A stretch of DNA of 64,000 nucleotides. It comes from an uncultured Collinsella sp. GTDB lineage: Bacteria; Actinomycetota; Coriobacteriia; Coriobacteriales; Coriobacteriaceae. A program made the translations under genes and the position numbers. The notes below the pieces were generated by a model. The model was not told the origin of the DNA. It did not search any database and worked only from the letters and a program-made list of their open reading frames with translations. Shown here piece after piece: positions 34,856-43,526 of the stretch (its first letter is position 1; the number at the start of each line of letters is the position of its first letter). The stretch covers positions 1-64,000 of the forward strand of contig UQKY01000001.1 of the NCBI GenBank assembly GCA_900541785.1, given 5' to 3'.

Positions 34856-35665
34856 ATGATCGGAACTCACACTTCATCGTCATACACTCCGCACGTCGAC
34901 GTCGCCCCCGCCGACCGCCCACTCATCCTCGTCGCGCCGCGCTGGGAAGAGGCAGAGCCGTTTTTAACCGAGATGCTCTCCCCCAACGAGGAGATCGCCA
35001 GCGTCTTTGTCGACGCCATCCTTGCCGCCGGTGGCTTGCCGCTGCAGATGTCTATTACCGAAGACGTCGATGTTATCCGTCATTACGTGGAAATCGCTGA
35101 CGGTATCGCTATTCCCGGCGGCCCGGACGTCAACCCCAAACGCTGGGGCGACGAGCGTCCTTACGACCCCACGCTGTGCTGCGAGATTCGCGACCGTTTT
35201 GAGTTTAAGCTGGTTAACGAGGTGCTTCGCGCCAAGAAGCCGCTCTTTACCACCTGCCGAGGCACTCAGCTGCTCAATGTCGCCACCGGCGGCACCCTGT
35301 GCATGGACGTGCCGAGCCTGGGTGCGCGCGAGGGCCGCACGCAGTGGCGCCATACCCACGTGCTCAACGATCCCGTGCACCCCGTCGAGGTCGTGCCGGG
35401 CTCGCTGCTCGAACGCGCGGTTGGCGGGCACAGGCTGATCCAGACCAACTCGGCACATCACTGCTGCGTCGACCGTCTGGGTAAAAGCACGCGCTTGGTC
35501 GCCAAGGCAACCGACGGCGTTCCTGAGTGCATCGAAGTCGAAGGGCAGCCATTCTGTCTAGGCGTGCAATGGCACCCTGAGTACACGTGGAAGACGCTCG
35601 AGACCGACTTTAACCTGTGGAAGTCGTTTGTCGAGGCAGCGGCAAAGGTTAAGCAGGCTCGCTAG
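34856..35665 (+). CDS. Class-C26 gamma-glutamyl-gamma-aminobutyrate hydrolase-like protein
   Basis: 269 residues of the class I glutamine amidotransferase fold. The nucleophile is C134 in FTTCRGTQLLN; H240 and E242 in GVQWHPEY complete the triad. It matches the PuuD/peptidase C26 group, which cut gamma-glutamyl amides. It sits 51 bases after the ABC ATPase gene, so the transporter may import gamma-glutamyl compounds or glutamine. The ribosome-binding site is weak. A bidirectional terminator follows. Confidence 0.9.
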   Translation: MIGTHTSSSYTPHVDVAPADRPLILVAPRWEEAEPFLTEMLSPNEEIASVFVDAILAAGGLPLQMSITEDVDVIRHYVEIADGIAIPGGPDVNPKRWGDERPYDPTLCCEIRDRFEFKLVNEVLRAKKPLFTTCRGTQLLNVATGGTLCMDVPSLGAREGRTQWRHTHVLNDPVHPVEVVPGSLLERAVGGHRLIQTNSAHHCCVDRLGKSTRLVAKATDGVPECIEVEGQPFCLGVQWHPEYTWKTLETDFNLWKSFVEAAAKVKQAR

Positions 35666-35684
35666 TTCACGGACGGCACAACAT

Positions 35685-35730
35685 AAAAGGGCTCCCCGCC
35701 GGCCGCATGGTCCGACGGGGAGCCCTTTTA
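35685..35730. terminator. Bidirectional terminator between the C26 and Hpt genes
   Basis: AAAAGGGCTCCCCG pairs with CGGGGAGCCCTTTT (14 bp). Both flanks carry A or T runs. It serves convergent genes. Confidence 0.9.
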
Positions 35731-35770
35731 CCTATATGTGGCCGGCACACAGCCCAAGGCCCGCAAGCTC

Positions 35771-36127
35771 TTATTCGGCCGCCTCGCGCAGGGCCGACAT
35801 CGTTGCCGCATATTGCTGCTGCAACGCATGCATTCCCTCGCGAGCGCCGTCAACGGCATCGGCGCCGCGCAGCGCCTCGGTCACCACGACCGCCGGCTCG
35901 TACAGATTATCGAATCCCAGGTTCTGGCTCACGCCCTTGAGCGTGTGCGCTGCCATAAACGCACCTTCGGCGTCTCCTGCCGCCATGGCGGCCTCCAGCT
36001 TGTCCATGCTCTCGTCATCCAAAAACTTGAGGGCAAAGCGGCTAAGCATTTCCTCGCCCATCAGCCGAGCGCGCGCGTCATCATAATTGGCGCCAATCTT
36101 CTCATACGCCTCACGCATGGAAATCAT
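35771..36127 (-). CDS. Hpt-domain phosphotransfer protein
   Basis: 118 residues, entirely an Hpt domain. H61 in AAHTLKGVSQNLGF is the phosphorylated histidine. Such proteins relay phosphate between hybrid histidine kinases and response regulators. It is encoded 23 bases after a REC/HD-GYP protein on the same strand, its likely partner; no kinase is nearby. AAGGAG nine bases upstream supports the ATG. Confidence 0.9.
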   Translation of the reverse strand: MISMREAYEKIGANYDDARARLMGEEMLSRFALKFLDDESMDKLEAAMAAGDAEGAFMAAHTLKGVSQNLGFDNLYEPAVVVTEALRGADAVDGAREGMHALQQQYAATMSALREAAE

Positions 36128-36150
36128 GGATTAAAACTCCTTTGGTCAAA

Positions 36151-38031
36151 CTAAATCGTGGGAAACGCGACAACGTCGGCGGGGCGTGCCAACGTCTCGG
36201 CAATACGGTCTTGCACCTCGAGCAGGCAGTCGAGCAACAGCGGGTTAAAGGTGCCGCACTTACCGTCCAGGATCATCTTGATCGCCTCCTCGTGCGGGAT
36301 AGCGTCCTTGTACACGCGCACGCTCGTCAGCGCATCGTACACGTCGGCCACCGAAACCACCTGTGCGGCAATGGGAATTTCGTCACCCTTAAGGCCATCG
36401 GGATAGCCCTTGCCGTCCCAGCGCTCGTGGTGCCAACGCGCAATCTGGTACGCATATTCCATAAGCGCATTACCGACGTGATGGCGGCCCAGCTCAAGCA
36501 GCATGTCGGCGCCGATCGTGGTATGCGTCTTCATAATCTCGAACTCCTCGGGCGTAAGGCGTCCGGGCTTGTTGAGAATCGCATCGTCTATCGACATCTT
36601 GCCGATATCGTGCAGAGCCGAAGCCAGGGCGATCGTGGAGCGTTCCTCATTGTCGAGGGAGATCGTGTCGCTACGCCGGACCAGACAGCCAAGCAGCAGC
36701 TCGGTCAGCTTCTCGATGTTCGTAACGTGCCTGCCGCTCTCGCCGTTGCGAAGCTCCATGACGCCGGCCATGATGTCGATGAGCATGCGACTGTTCTTGA
36801 CGCGCTCGTTGTACTGCTGGGACAGCAGGTTCGTCAGGCGGCGCTGTTTGGCGTATAGGCGGATGGTGTTGCTTACACGGCGGCGCACGACACGGGAGTC
36901 AAACGGGCGGTTGATATAGTCCGAGGCGCCCAGCTCGTACGCACGCAGAACCATATCATCGGAATCTTCGCTCGAGATCATGATGACAGGCAGATTGTCA
37001 GTAGCCGATCGGTGCGATAGATCGGCCAGCACCTCAAAGCCGCTTATGCCCGGCATGACAATGTCCAGCAGCACGAGCGACAACTCATCGCCATGGCGGT
37101 CGACCATGTCGAGCGCCGCACGACCGTTATCAGCCTCGAGGATGCAATACTCATCCTTGAGCATCTCGTTGAGAATGGCTCGGTTCATCTCGGAGTCATC
37201 GACAATAAGCACCAAAGGCTTTTCGCTTTGGAAGACCTCGATGGAATCGGCATCGGTCACGACCGTACCGGCTTTTGCCTTAGCGCGGCTCAATAACTGG
37301 ACAGCGCGGCCAACGCCCTCATCGACCGTCTCGCCATGAATGAGAACGCCACCAACACATGCCGTCAAGCTCACGTACTCATGGCCCGGAATAATCGTGG
37401 AACGAACGGCATCGGATACCTGATGCAGGCGACGGGTGAAGTCATCGGAGGGAATATTGGGCATGACAACCACAAACTTGTCGCAGCCATAGCGCACAAG
37501 CTCGTCAGTCGAACGGATTCCGCTGCGCATGGCTGTCGCCACAGCACCGAGCGCAAGGTCGCCGGCATGACGGCCACACGTATCGTTGAAGACCCTAAAA
37601 TCATCAAGGTCGATCATCGCAATGCCGGCATTCATGCGGGCGCTACGGAGCTTTTCCTCGTAATATCGGCGATTGCGCACGCCCGTCAGCACGTCGGTGT
37701 AGACAAGGTCCTCTTCTGTGGCCTCTTGCTCATCAATCGGACGCACCATCAGCAAGACGTGAGGCTCACCCTCGACCTTTAGAGGGCGCAGACGGGCGCG
37801 GTACTCAACACCATCGTTGAGCAGTTGCTCCGACACCTCACCCGAATCTGCCAAGGCCTCAAGACTCGACTGACGCAGACAAGGGCAGCGATCGCCGGCG
37901 AGCAAGCAGTTAGGCTCGCTCTTAATCTGGTCGGCCGACAGCAAACGCACCACGGGGTAGGTCTGCGCGACGCGGGCGACCTCGGCGGCAGCCTCCTCGT
38001 CGGTTAGATTGGCCTCGTGATTATTGAGCAT
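36151..38031 (-). CDS. Fusion of degenerate GGDEF, receiver and HD-GYP domains
   Basis: 626 residues. An unclassified, possibly PAS-like segment (1-100) leads to a GGDEF-fold domain (about 105-265) whose active site reads GCDKF at 182-186. A receiver domain covers 272-395, with phospho-Asp D323 in LLDIVMPG. HD-GYP follows (about 410-600), with HD at 474-475 and GYP at 542-544 in HHERWDGKGYPDGL. HD-GYP proteins hydrolyse cyclic di-GMP or similar dinucleotides. The GGDEF part lacks the Gly-Gly-Asp-Glu residues and probably cannot synthesise it. Hpt partner directly downstream. Confidence 0.92.
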   Translation of the reverse strand: MLNNHEANLTDEEAAAEVARVAQTYPVVRLLSADQIKSEPNCLLAGDRCPCLRQSSLEALADSGEVSEQLLNDGVEYRARLRPLKVEGEPHVLLMVRPIDEQEATEEDLVYTDVLTGVRNRRYYEEKLRSARMNAGIAMIDLDDFRVFNDTCGRHAGDLALGAVATAMRSGIRSTDELVRYGCDKFVVVMPNIPSDDFTRRLHQVSDAVRSTIIPGHEYVSLTACVGGVLIHGETVDEGVGRAVQLLSRAKAKAGTVVTDADSIEVFQSEKPLVLIVDDSEMNRAILNEMLKDEYCILEADNGRAALDMVDRHGDELSLVLLDIVMPGISGFEVLADLSHRSATDNLPVIMISSEDSDDMVLRAYELGASDYINRPFDSRVVRRRVSNTIRLYAKQRRLTNLLSQQYNERVKNSRMLIDIMAGVMELRNGESGRHVTNIEKLTELLLGCLVRRSDTISLDNEERSTIALASALHDIGKMSIDDAILNKPGRLTPEEFEIMKTHTTIGADMLLELGRHHVGNALMEYAYQIARWHHERWDGKGYPDGLKGDEIPIAAQVVSVADVYDALTSVRVYKDAIPHEEAIKMILDGKCGTFNPLLLDCLLEVQDRIAETLARPADVVAFPTI

Positions 38032-38242
38032 ATGGGGCCCTTTCGATAGTTTCGCATGGTAGCGGTGGGTTCCAAATGTTACAAGGGTAACACCTTGCCG
38101 ATGCAGGTAAGCACGTGAATGCTGTTACATTTTTATGAGTTGGCAGACGGTGCGATTGAAGCCGCAGACGTGAGGTTTTGAGCACATTTGTTAACACTGC
38201 CGAAACGCTTGCGGGTGAAGGCTGTTTTGATTTTTACGGCTG

Positions 38243-39040
38243 CTAGAGCTCCAGGATGCCACGGACAGTCTGGGCAGCCGCTGCCGGGCGATCGCGCAGG
38301 CCGTTGTGCGCGCCGGGAACCATTACGAGTGGACAGTCCAAAAGCTCAGCCGCTATCCTCGTTCCCGCCTCGCGGGGCGTACCAATCGAGAGCTCGCCCA
38401 AAAGCACGGCGGCCACCGTTTTCGACGCGCGAACGCTATCCCAATCGGGAACGCAGGTCATAGTAATCCCGTATTCGTTCGCCATGAAACTGCGGCCGTT
38501 GCGCAGGGCATGCTTGGCTTCTGCCTCGGTTAACTTGGGAGCCTCAGGGTCCGAATCGCCGATGGCGCCCAAGAAGGCCCGTAATGCCCTGGAGACCTTT
38601 CCCGCGGCGATCATCTCGAGCAAAACCGGGGCCGCGCCCAGGCCGGCACCCTCATCCGTCACGGCGGGTTCATGCAGAATCGCACGCGAGATTATGGCGG
38701 GGTTTGCACGGAGAAGCTCCAGGGCCACCAACGTACCGGCACTGTGCGCGAGCACGTTTGCCGGAGCGCCAATATGCTCGATAACGGCCTGCAGGTCGGC
38801 GGCCTGGGCGGCGAGGTCGTAGCGTCCGTCTGCAGCGTCGCCGCTCTCGCCGCAACCGCGGCGGTCGTAGGCAATGACGCGACAGTCACGGGCGAGCTCG
38901 CGGGCGATGGCATCAAAAAAGACGCCGTCGACGCACGCACCGTGCACGCAAACCAAGGCGGGTGCATCGGACGATACAACCGGGCCGGCATACTCGCGGC
39001 AGGCAATCGTGGCGCCCGCATTCTCGACCGTAAATTCCAT
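38243..39040 (-). CDS. Alpha/beta hydrolase fold protein
   Basis: 265 residues. The oxyanion segment is VCVHGACVDGVFF, the nucleophile elbow is LAHSAGT with S100, and the catalytic histidine is probably in VPGAHNGL near the C-terminus. A lid domain covers about 125-200. It resembles esterase or peptidase-like hydrolases of unknown substrate. It is divergent from the radical SAM gene. Confidence 0.87.
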   Translation of the reverse strand: MEFTVENAGATIACREYAGPVVSSDAPALVCVHGACVDGVFFDAIARELARDCRVIAYDRRGCGESGDAADGRYDLAAQAADLQAVIEHIGAPANVLAHSAGTLVALELLRANPAIISRAILHEPAVTDEGAGLGAAPVLLEMIAAGKVSRALRAFLGAIGDSDPEAPKLTEAEAKHALRNGRSFMANEYGITMTCVPDWDSVRASKTVAAVLLGELSIGTPREAGTRIAAELLDCPLVMVPGAHNGLRDRPAAAAQTVRGILEL

Positions 39041-39265
39041 GTTGTGCCCCCATCATCAACGCCAATCCAGTTGTACATCAGTACGGTTGGATGGACCCGC
39101 ACTTCCTTACGCTTTGTTAACAGATTAACTGTACCTGACCCGAGACTTTTCATGGCACCGCATAATGAGCGACGTGAAAAAACGAAACTTGTAAAGCAAG
39201 AGCCCACACCTTGCTTTGGAGCCGATGCTATGCTTAGGCACAATTGTCTTGAGGAGCATATGCCT

Positions 39266-40042
39266 ATGTCTACGTTTTTGAATGCCAGCCCCATCTTTGG
39301 GCCCGTTCGCAGCCGTCGCCTTGGTCTCTCGCTCGGAGTCAACATGATGCCCGCCAGCGGCAAAATCTGCACGTTCGACTGCATTTACTGCGAAAACGGC
39401 CTCAACGCCGAGCGCCCCTGCCATGAGCCGTACAACACAGCCGCCGTGGTGCTCGATGCGCTCGAGGCCAAATTGCGCGAGATGGCAGCCGAGGGCGAGC
39501 TCCCCGATGTGATCACCTTCGCAGGCAACGGCGAGCCCACCGCCGCACCGGAGTTTCCGCAGGCCATCGCCGGCGCTGTCGCGCTGCGCGACGAGCTTGC
39601 CCCAAACTCCAAGATCGCCGTGCTCTCCAACGGCACGCGCGCCGACCGCCCCGAGGTGCACGACGCGCTCATGATGGTCGACGACAACATTCTTAAGCTC
39701 GATACCGTCGATCCGGCGTTTATCCAGCTGCTCGATCAACCCGTTGGCCCCTACGATGTAGAGCACCAGATCGAGACGTTCGCGAGCTTTAACGGTCATG
39801 TCATTATCCAGACGATCTTTTTGACCGGCAAGTATCAGGGCAAGCTCATCGACAACACCGGCGAGGAATACGTTGCCCCCTGGCTCGCGGCGCTCGAGCG
39901 CATTCGTCCGCAGGAGGCGACCATCTACACGGTGGCGCGCGAAACACCGGTCGCCGGCCTTGCCAAAGCAGCACCCGACGTCCTCGACGCCATTGCCGCG
40001 CGTGTGCGCGCCCTCGGCATTCCCTGCCAGGTGAGCTACTAG
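39266..40042 (+). CDS. Radical SAM protein of the COG0731 type
   Basis: 258 residues. It opens SPIFGPVRSRRLGLSLGVNM, then CTFDCIYCE, the CxxxCxxC motif that holds the [4Fe-4S] cluster binding S-adenosylmethionine. VITFAGNGEPTAAPEF is the expected SAM-binding strand. It belongs with the Fe-S oxidoreductases grouped with Tyw1-like enzymes; the reaction is unknown. GAGGAG is nine bases before ATG 39266; the ATG six bases earlier is too close. Confidence 0.88.
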   Translation: MSTFLNASPIFGPVRSRRLGLSLGVNMMPASGKICTFDCIYCENGLNAERPCHEPYNTAAVVLDALEAKLREMAAEGELPDVITFAGNGEPTAAPEFPQAIAGAVALRDELAPNSKIAVLSNGTRADRPEVHDALMMVDDNILKLDTVDPAFIQLLDQPVGPYDVEHQIETFASFNGHVIIQTIFLTGKYQGKLIDNTGEEYVAPWLAALERIRPQEATIYTVARETPVAGLAKAAPDVLDAIAARVRALGIPCQVSY

Positions 40043-40083
40043 CAAAACCACGCAGCAGCTAGTGCCCGCCATCCCGCCCCATC

Positions 40084-40155
40084 AGTTGCGGTGATATAGT
40101 TCCTATTTGTGCTGTTAAACCGCTTAAATCGGAACTATATCACCGCAACTTTTAT
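40084..40155 (+). terminator. 20-bp perfect inverted repeat after the radical SAM gene
   Basis: Arms AGTTGCGGTGATATAGTTCC (40084-40103) and its exact complement (40131-40150), a 27-base loop, then TTTTATGG. It is probably a terminator, though the loop is unusually long. Confidence 0.75.
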
Positions 40156-40202
40156 GGACGCGTGGGTGGGCTATACTAGCTGCGGATGAAAGGAAGTTAG
40201 CC

Positions 40203-41090
40203 ATGTATGACAAAGGACCCGTACCCGGCCGCAACGACGCTTGCTGGTGCGGCAGCGGCAAAAAATATAAGAAATGCCATAGCACCTTTGATGAGCGCCT
40301 CGAGCGCCTGTGGGAGGAGGGCTGGGAGGTTCTGCCCCGCACGCTCTACAAGACGCCCGCCGATATCGAGGGCATCAAGCGCTCCGCCGCCATCAACGTG
40401 GGCGTGCTCGACTACGTAGGCGAGCACATCGCCGCGGGCATGACCACCAACCAGATCGACCAGATGATCTACGACTACACCGTCGAGCACGGTGGCACGC
40501 CGGCCGACCTCAACTACGAGGGCTACCCCAAGAGCGTGTGCACCTCGATCAACGACGTGGTCTGCCACGGCATCCCCTGCGATACGGACGTGCTGCACGA
40601 GGGCGATATCATCAACGTGGACTGCTCCACGATTCTTGACGGCTACTTTAGCGACTCGAGCCGCATGTTCTGCATCGGTGAGGTCTCTGCCGAGCGCCAG
40701 CGTCTTGTCGAGGTCACCCGTGCCAGCGTGGAGGCGGGCCTGGCGGCCGTCAAGCCATGGCTGCCGCTGTCCGTTATGGCCGAGGCCGTACAAAAGACGG
40801 TCGAGGACGCCGGCTTTAGCGTGGTGCGCGAGTACGGCGGGCACGGCATTGGCAAAGAGTTCCACGAGGACCCATTTGTGGGCTTTACCACCGAGGCGCC
40901 CGATGTGGACACCATCATGGCTCCGGGCATGGTCTTTACCATCGAGCCCATGGTCAACGCCGGAGCGCCCGACATCAAGATTAGCAAGGGTGACGGTTGG
41001 TGCGTGCGCACCAAGGACGGCAGCGACTCGGCCCAGTGCGAGGTACAGCTCGTGGTGACCGAGGACGGTTACGAACTGCTGAGCTGGTAG
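40203..41090 (+). CDS. map: Methionine aminopeptidase with SEC-C zinc motif
   Basis: 295 residues. The N-terminal SEC-C zinc motif has CWC (14-16) and KKCH (C25, H26). The type I MetAP fold follows: YPKSVCTSINDVVCHGIP, INVDCSTILDGYFSDSSRMF (two metal-binding Asp), GGHGIGKEFHEDP, and FTIEPMVN and QCEVQLVVT, which supply the Glu ligands. It removes the initiator Met from nascent proteins. The SEC-C motif is also found in other ribosome-associated MetAPs. AAGGAAG is about five bases before the ATG. Confidence 0.96.
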   Translation: MYDKGPVPGRNDACWCGSGKKYKKCHSTFDERLERLWEEGWEVLPRTLYKTPADIEGIKRSAAINVGVLDYVGEHIAAGMTTNQIDQMIYDYTVEHGGTPADLNYEGYPKSVCTSINDVVCHGIPCDTDVLHEGDIINVDCSTILDGYFSDSSRMFCIGEVSAERQRLVEVTRASVEAGLAAVKPWLPLSVMAEAVQKTVEDAGFSVVREYGGHGIGKEFHEDPFVGFTTEAPDVDTIMAPGMVFTIEPMVNAGAPDIKISKGDGWCVRTKDGSDSAQCEVQLVVTEDGYELLSW

Positions 41091-41099
41091 CCGTGGATG

Positions 41100-41146
41100 C
41101 GCCGGATGCTGACGGGCACGCTCGTCTTGCATCCGGCGTTTTTATT
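41100..41146 (+). terminator. Terminator after the methionine aminopeptidase gene
   Basis: CGCCGGATGC pairs with GCATCCGGCG, followed by TTTTTATTT. Confidence 0.9.
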
Positions 41147-41163
41147 TGAACGTTTTGCCTGAT

Positions 41164-41201
41164 AAAACCTGCCAAAATAAACCTGTCCCTTTTTGGTAGG
41201 T
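41164..41201. repeat. Dispersed hairpin repeat, type R1 (copy d)
   Basis: AAAACCTGCCAAAATAAACC then TGTCCCTTTTTGGTAGGT. It lies 19 bases upstream of the 2-hydroxyacid dehydrogenase start. Confidence 0.85.
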
Positions 41202-41220
41202 CGAGCGGAGAGGACTGCTT

Positions 41221-42156
41221 GTGAACATCCTGGTTTTGTTGCCCGTCAACGACCGTCACCGCGCGATCCTTGAGTCGAGCGCTCCGGGCGAGGACTTTAT
41301 CTACACGAGCGCCGATGCCGTCACGCGTGAGCAGGTCGCCGACGCCGACGTGATCTTGGGCAACATAGACCCCGCCCTGCTTACCGCGTGCGAGCACCTC
41401 CAGCTGCTGCAACTGCAGACCGCGGGCTATGACGATTACCTGGCCGCCGGCACCGTGCCAGCCGACGCCAAGCTTTCCTGCTCGGTGGGCGCCTACGGCC
41501 AAGCCGTGAGCGAGCACATGTTTGCCATGGTCCTTTCCATGATGAAGCGCCTGCCCGGCTATCACGACTTGCAGCGCGAGCATCGCTGGGAGGATTTGGG
41601 GTCGGTCACCTCGCTCAAAAACGCCAATGTGCTGGTGCTGGGCGCAGGCGATATCGGCGGCCACTTTGCCACGCTATGCCGCAGCATGGGCGCGCACGTC
41701 CGCGGCATCAAGCGCCATCCGCTCGTCTACCCCATTGTGTTTGAGGACATGGACGGCATGGATGCCCTGTCTGAGCGCTTGGCCGAAGCCGACGTCGTCG
41801 CATCCTTTATGCCGAGCACACCCGAGACCCGCGGCCTGGCAAACGCCGAGTTCTTCGCCGCGATGAAACCGGGCGCCTTCTTTGCCAACGGCGGCCGCGG
41901 CGATCTTGTGGTTGCCGACGACTTGGTTGCCGCTCTGGAGTCGGGACGTCTCGCCGGCGCCGCGGTCGACGTCACCGACCCCGAGCCGCTACCCGAGACA
42001 AGCCCACTGTGGGATGCGCCTAACATGCTCATCACGCCGCACGTCTCCGGCTGGTTCCACCTAGCCGCCACGCTCAATAACGTGGTCGACATCGCCGCGG
42101 AGAATCTGCGTCACCTGCAGGCCAGCGAGACCCTGCGCTGCTGGATCGAACACTAA
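41221..42156 (+). CDS. D-isomer specific 2-hydroxyacid dehydrogenase
   Basis: 311 residues. The NAD-binding motif is LVLGAGDIGGHFA; FFANGGRGDLV holds the catalytic Arg, DVTDPEPLP the Glu, and LITPHVSGWFH the His. It reduces a 2-oxo acid to a D-2-hydroxy acid or the reverse; the substrate is unknown. The start is GTG with GGAGAGG upstream. A terminator follows after two tandem hairpins. Confidence 0.9.
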   Translation: MNILVLLPVNDRHRAILESSAPGEDFIYTSADAVTREQVADADVILGNIDPALLTACEHLQLLQLQTAGYDDYLAAGTVPADAKLSCSVGAYGQAVSEHMFAMVLSMMKRLPGYHDLQREHRWEDLGSVTSLKNANVLVLGAGDIGGHFATLCRSMGAHVRGIKRHPLVYPIVFEDMDGMDALSERLAEADVVASFMPSTPETRGLANAEFFAAMKPGAFFANGGRGDLVVADDLVAALESGRLAGAAVDVTDPEPLPETSPLWDAPNMLITPHVSGWFHLAATLNNVVDIAAENLRHLQASETLRCWIEH

Positions 42157-42160
42157 TCTT

Positions 42161-42260
42161 GTTCCGCCGTTCTAACGAACGGCGGACCACTCGACGCTAC
42201 GAGCCCCCATGGGTTCCGCCGTTCTAACGAACGGCGGACCGGTCGACGCTGCGAGCCCGC
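42161..42260 (+). repeat. Tandem pair of 48-base hairpin repeats
   Basis: Two copies (42161-42208 and 42213-42260) differ at only a few positions. Each holds TCCGCCGTTC-TAAC-GAACGGCGGA, a perfect 10-bp hairpin. The first copy begins four bases after the stop codon of the dehydrogenase gene. Confidence 0.85.
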
Positions 42261-42287
42261 CGTTTGGCCAATCTGCCGTTCAATTTC

Positions 42288-42322
42288 AAAGGCGCGACCA
42301 GAAGGTCAGCGCCTTTTCATTT
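42288..42322 (+). terminator. Terminator after the 2-hydroxyacid dehydrogenase gene
   Basis: AAGGCGC-GACC-AGAA-GGTC-A-GCGCCTT, then TTCATTT. Confidence 0.8.
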
Positions 42323-42348
42323 CACGGCACCTTGGCTCAAACGGCGGA

Positions 42349-42438
42349 CTCTCGCTGACTTTTGTTCAACCTGCGGTGCTTTGCTGGCGCGGCCCTACCT
42401 GTGGGCTCTCGCTGACTTTTGTTCGACCTGTGGGGTCT
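42349..42438. repeat. Degenerate direct repeat downstream of the PIN gene
   Basis: CTCTCGCTGACTTTTGTTC occurs at about 42350 and 42407 with further similarity on its right (ACCTGCGGTG and ACCTGTGGGG). It fills the spacer before the PIN gene end. No gene was seen. Confidence 0.65.
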
Positions 42439-42446
42439 TCAAATTG

Positions 42447-42938
42447 CTAGAGCGTTGCTAAGTAATTCTTTGCGTCTTCTACGCTCATTGCTGCGACGGG
42501 TGCGTGTGAACAGAGTTTGACATCGTTGGTGACCAGTAAATCTGCTTGGGAGCGTATCGCTGCCGCAATGATTAAATCGTCTTCGTAATCGCTATGGAGC
42601 TCACGCTGCCTGCTCGCCATCCATATATCGCTCAGGTCACAGGGCACTGGCGTGGCAAGCTGCGACAGCACGCTAAGACAATCCCATGCAAGCGAAGTCG
42701 CTGCCGTAGCGGCATACTGGGAAAGCGAACCGCGCTCTCGCCGATACCATGCCTTATGTTCACTTGAAATCAAATAGAACAGGTCTTTGGACGATGTCGC
42801 CGCATACAGCAAATCCACCTGCGCCGTGCATGCATCGCGTAAAAACTCAATCGCCGCCGAACGACCACGTCGTGAGGGAATGAAGTAATCGAGCCACACG
42901 TTGGTGTCAACCAAGATGCGCTTTAGAGCCTCACTCAT
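42447..42938 (-). CDS. PIN-domain toxin
   Basis: 163 residues. ILVDTNVWLDYF (Asp11) and the C-terminal SDYEDDLIIAAAI and LLVTNDVKLC supply the acidic residues of PIN-domain RNases. It overlaps the antitoxin gene by eight bases (ATGAGTGA). Toxins of this class cut specific RNAs and stop translation. It is the partner of the RelB/DinJ-type protein, a VapBC-like pairing. Confidence 0.85.
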   Translation of the reverse strand: MSEALKRILVDTNVWLDYFIPSRRGRSAAIEFLRDACTAQVDLLYAATSSKDLFYLISSEHKAWYRRERGSLSQYAATAATSLAWDCLSVLSQLATPVPCDLSDIWMASRQRELHSDYEDDLIIAAAIRSQADLLVTNDVKLCSHAPVAAMSVEDAKNYLATL

Positions 42939-43311
42939 AGAGCCAGCTCATCTCCTCGCCATAGCGATCAGCATAGGCGTTCCGTTTGAGCTCTTCGTCG
43001 TCCGATGGCTGAGCCCTGACCATATCGATTCCCGACTCACGGCAAGCGGCAGCGAACAGCTTCGACCCCTGATCCATGAGCTCGAGCTTACGTTTGGCGG
43101 CCTTTTCGCGCTCGCGCTGTTCCGCCCGGGCACGACTGGGCAGCAGGATATCCTCGAGCGCGCCGGGCCGATCAGCCAGAGATGCCGCAAGTTGCCAGAG
43201 CGCACGCACCGCTTGGCTCGGCGTCATACCGGCCCTGGAGAGAGCGGCGTCCCCACTCCTTTTAAGATCGGCATCGAGACGCACGTTGATCTGAGCGGCT
43301 GTTGTGGTCAT
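42931..43311 (-). CDS. RelB/DinJ-type antitoxin
   Basis: 126 residues. The N-terminal ribbon-helix-helix INVRLDADLKRSGDAALSRAGMTPSQAVRALWQ is as in RelB/DinJ proteins, followed by a charged coiled stretch (about 60-85) that should wrap the toxin. AAGGAGGGG precedes the ATG. It probably represses its own promoter in the A/T-rich sequence at 43320-43390. It is more often paired with RelE/YafQ toxins than with PIN toxins. Confidence 0.8.
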   Translation of the reverse strand: MTTTAAQINVRLDADLKRSGDAALSRAGMTPSQAVRALWQLAASLADRPGALEDILLPSRARAEQREREKAAKRKLELMDQGSKLFAAACRESGIDMVRAQPSDDEELKRNAYADRYGEEMSWLYE

Positions 43312-43488
43312 GACCCCTCCTTAATACTTCAAAACTATCATAAAACTCTATGGTAAATACGTAAAGCATGTATAGCATTTATAAGCATTAGCCGTACTCT
43401 GTACACAAAAAGCCGCCGAGGCACACTGCACCTCGGCGGCCACGTATCACAGATCTAACTCGGTTTCACCCTTTGCATTTGCCCAGAT

Positions 43489-43526
43489 AAAACCTGCCGA
43501 AATCAACATCCCTCTTTGGCAGGTTT
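43489..43526. repeat. Dispersed hairpin repeat, type R1 (copy e, degenerate)
   Basis: AAAACCTGCCGAAATCAACATCCCT... is cut short here: arms AAACCTGCC/GGCAGGTTT keep the form, but the core is CATCCCTC. It ends at the M18 aminopeptidase stop codon. Confidence 0.7.

Noticed and set aside
36676..37500. Active diguanylate cyclase
   Set aside because: The motif is GCDKF and not GGDEF/GGEEF, so activity is unlikely.
42161..42260. Possible CRISPR array
   Set aside because: Only two units with no spacers and no cas genes nearby; they are tandem hairpins.
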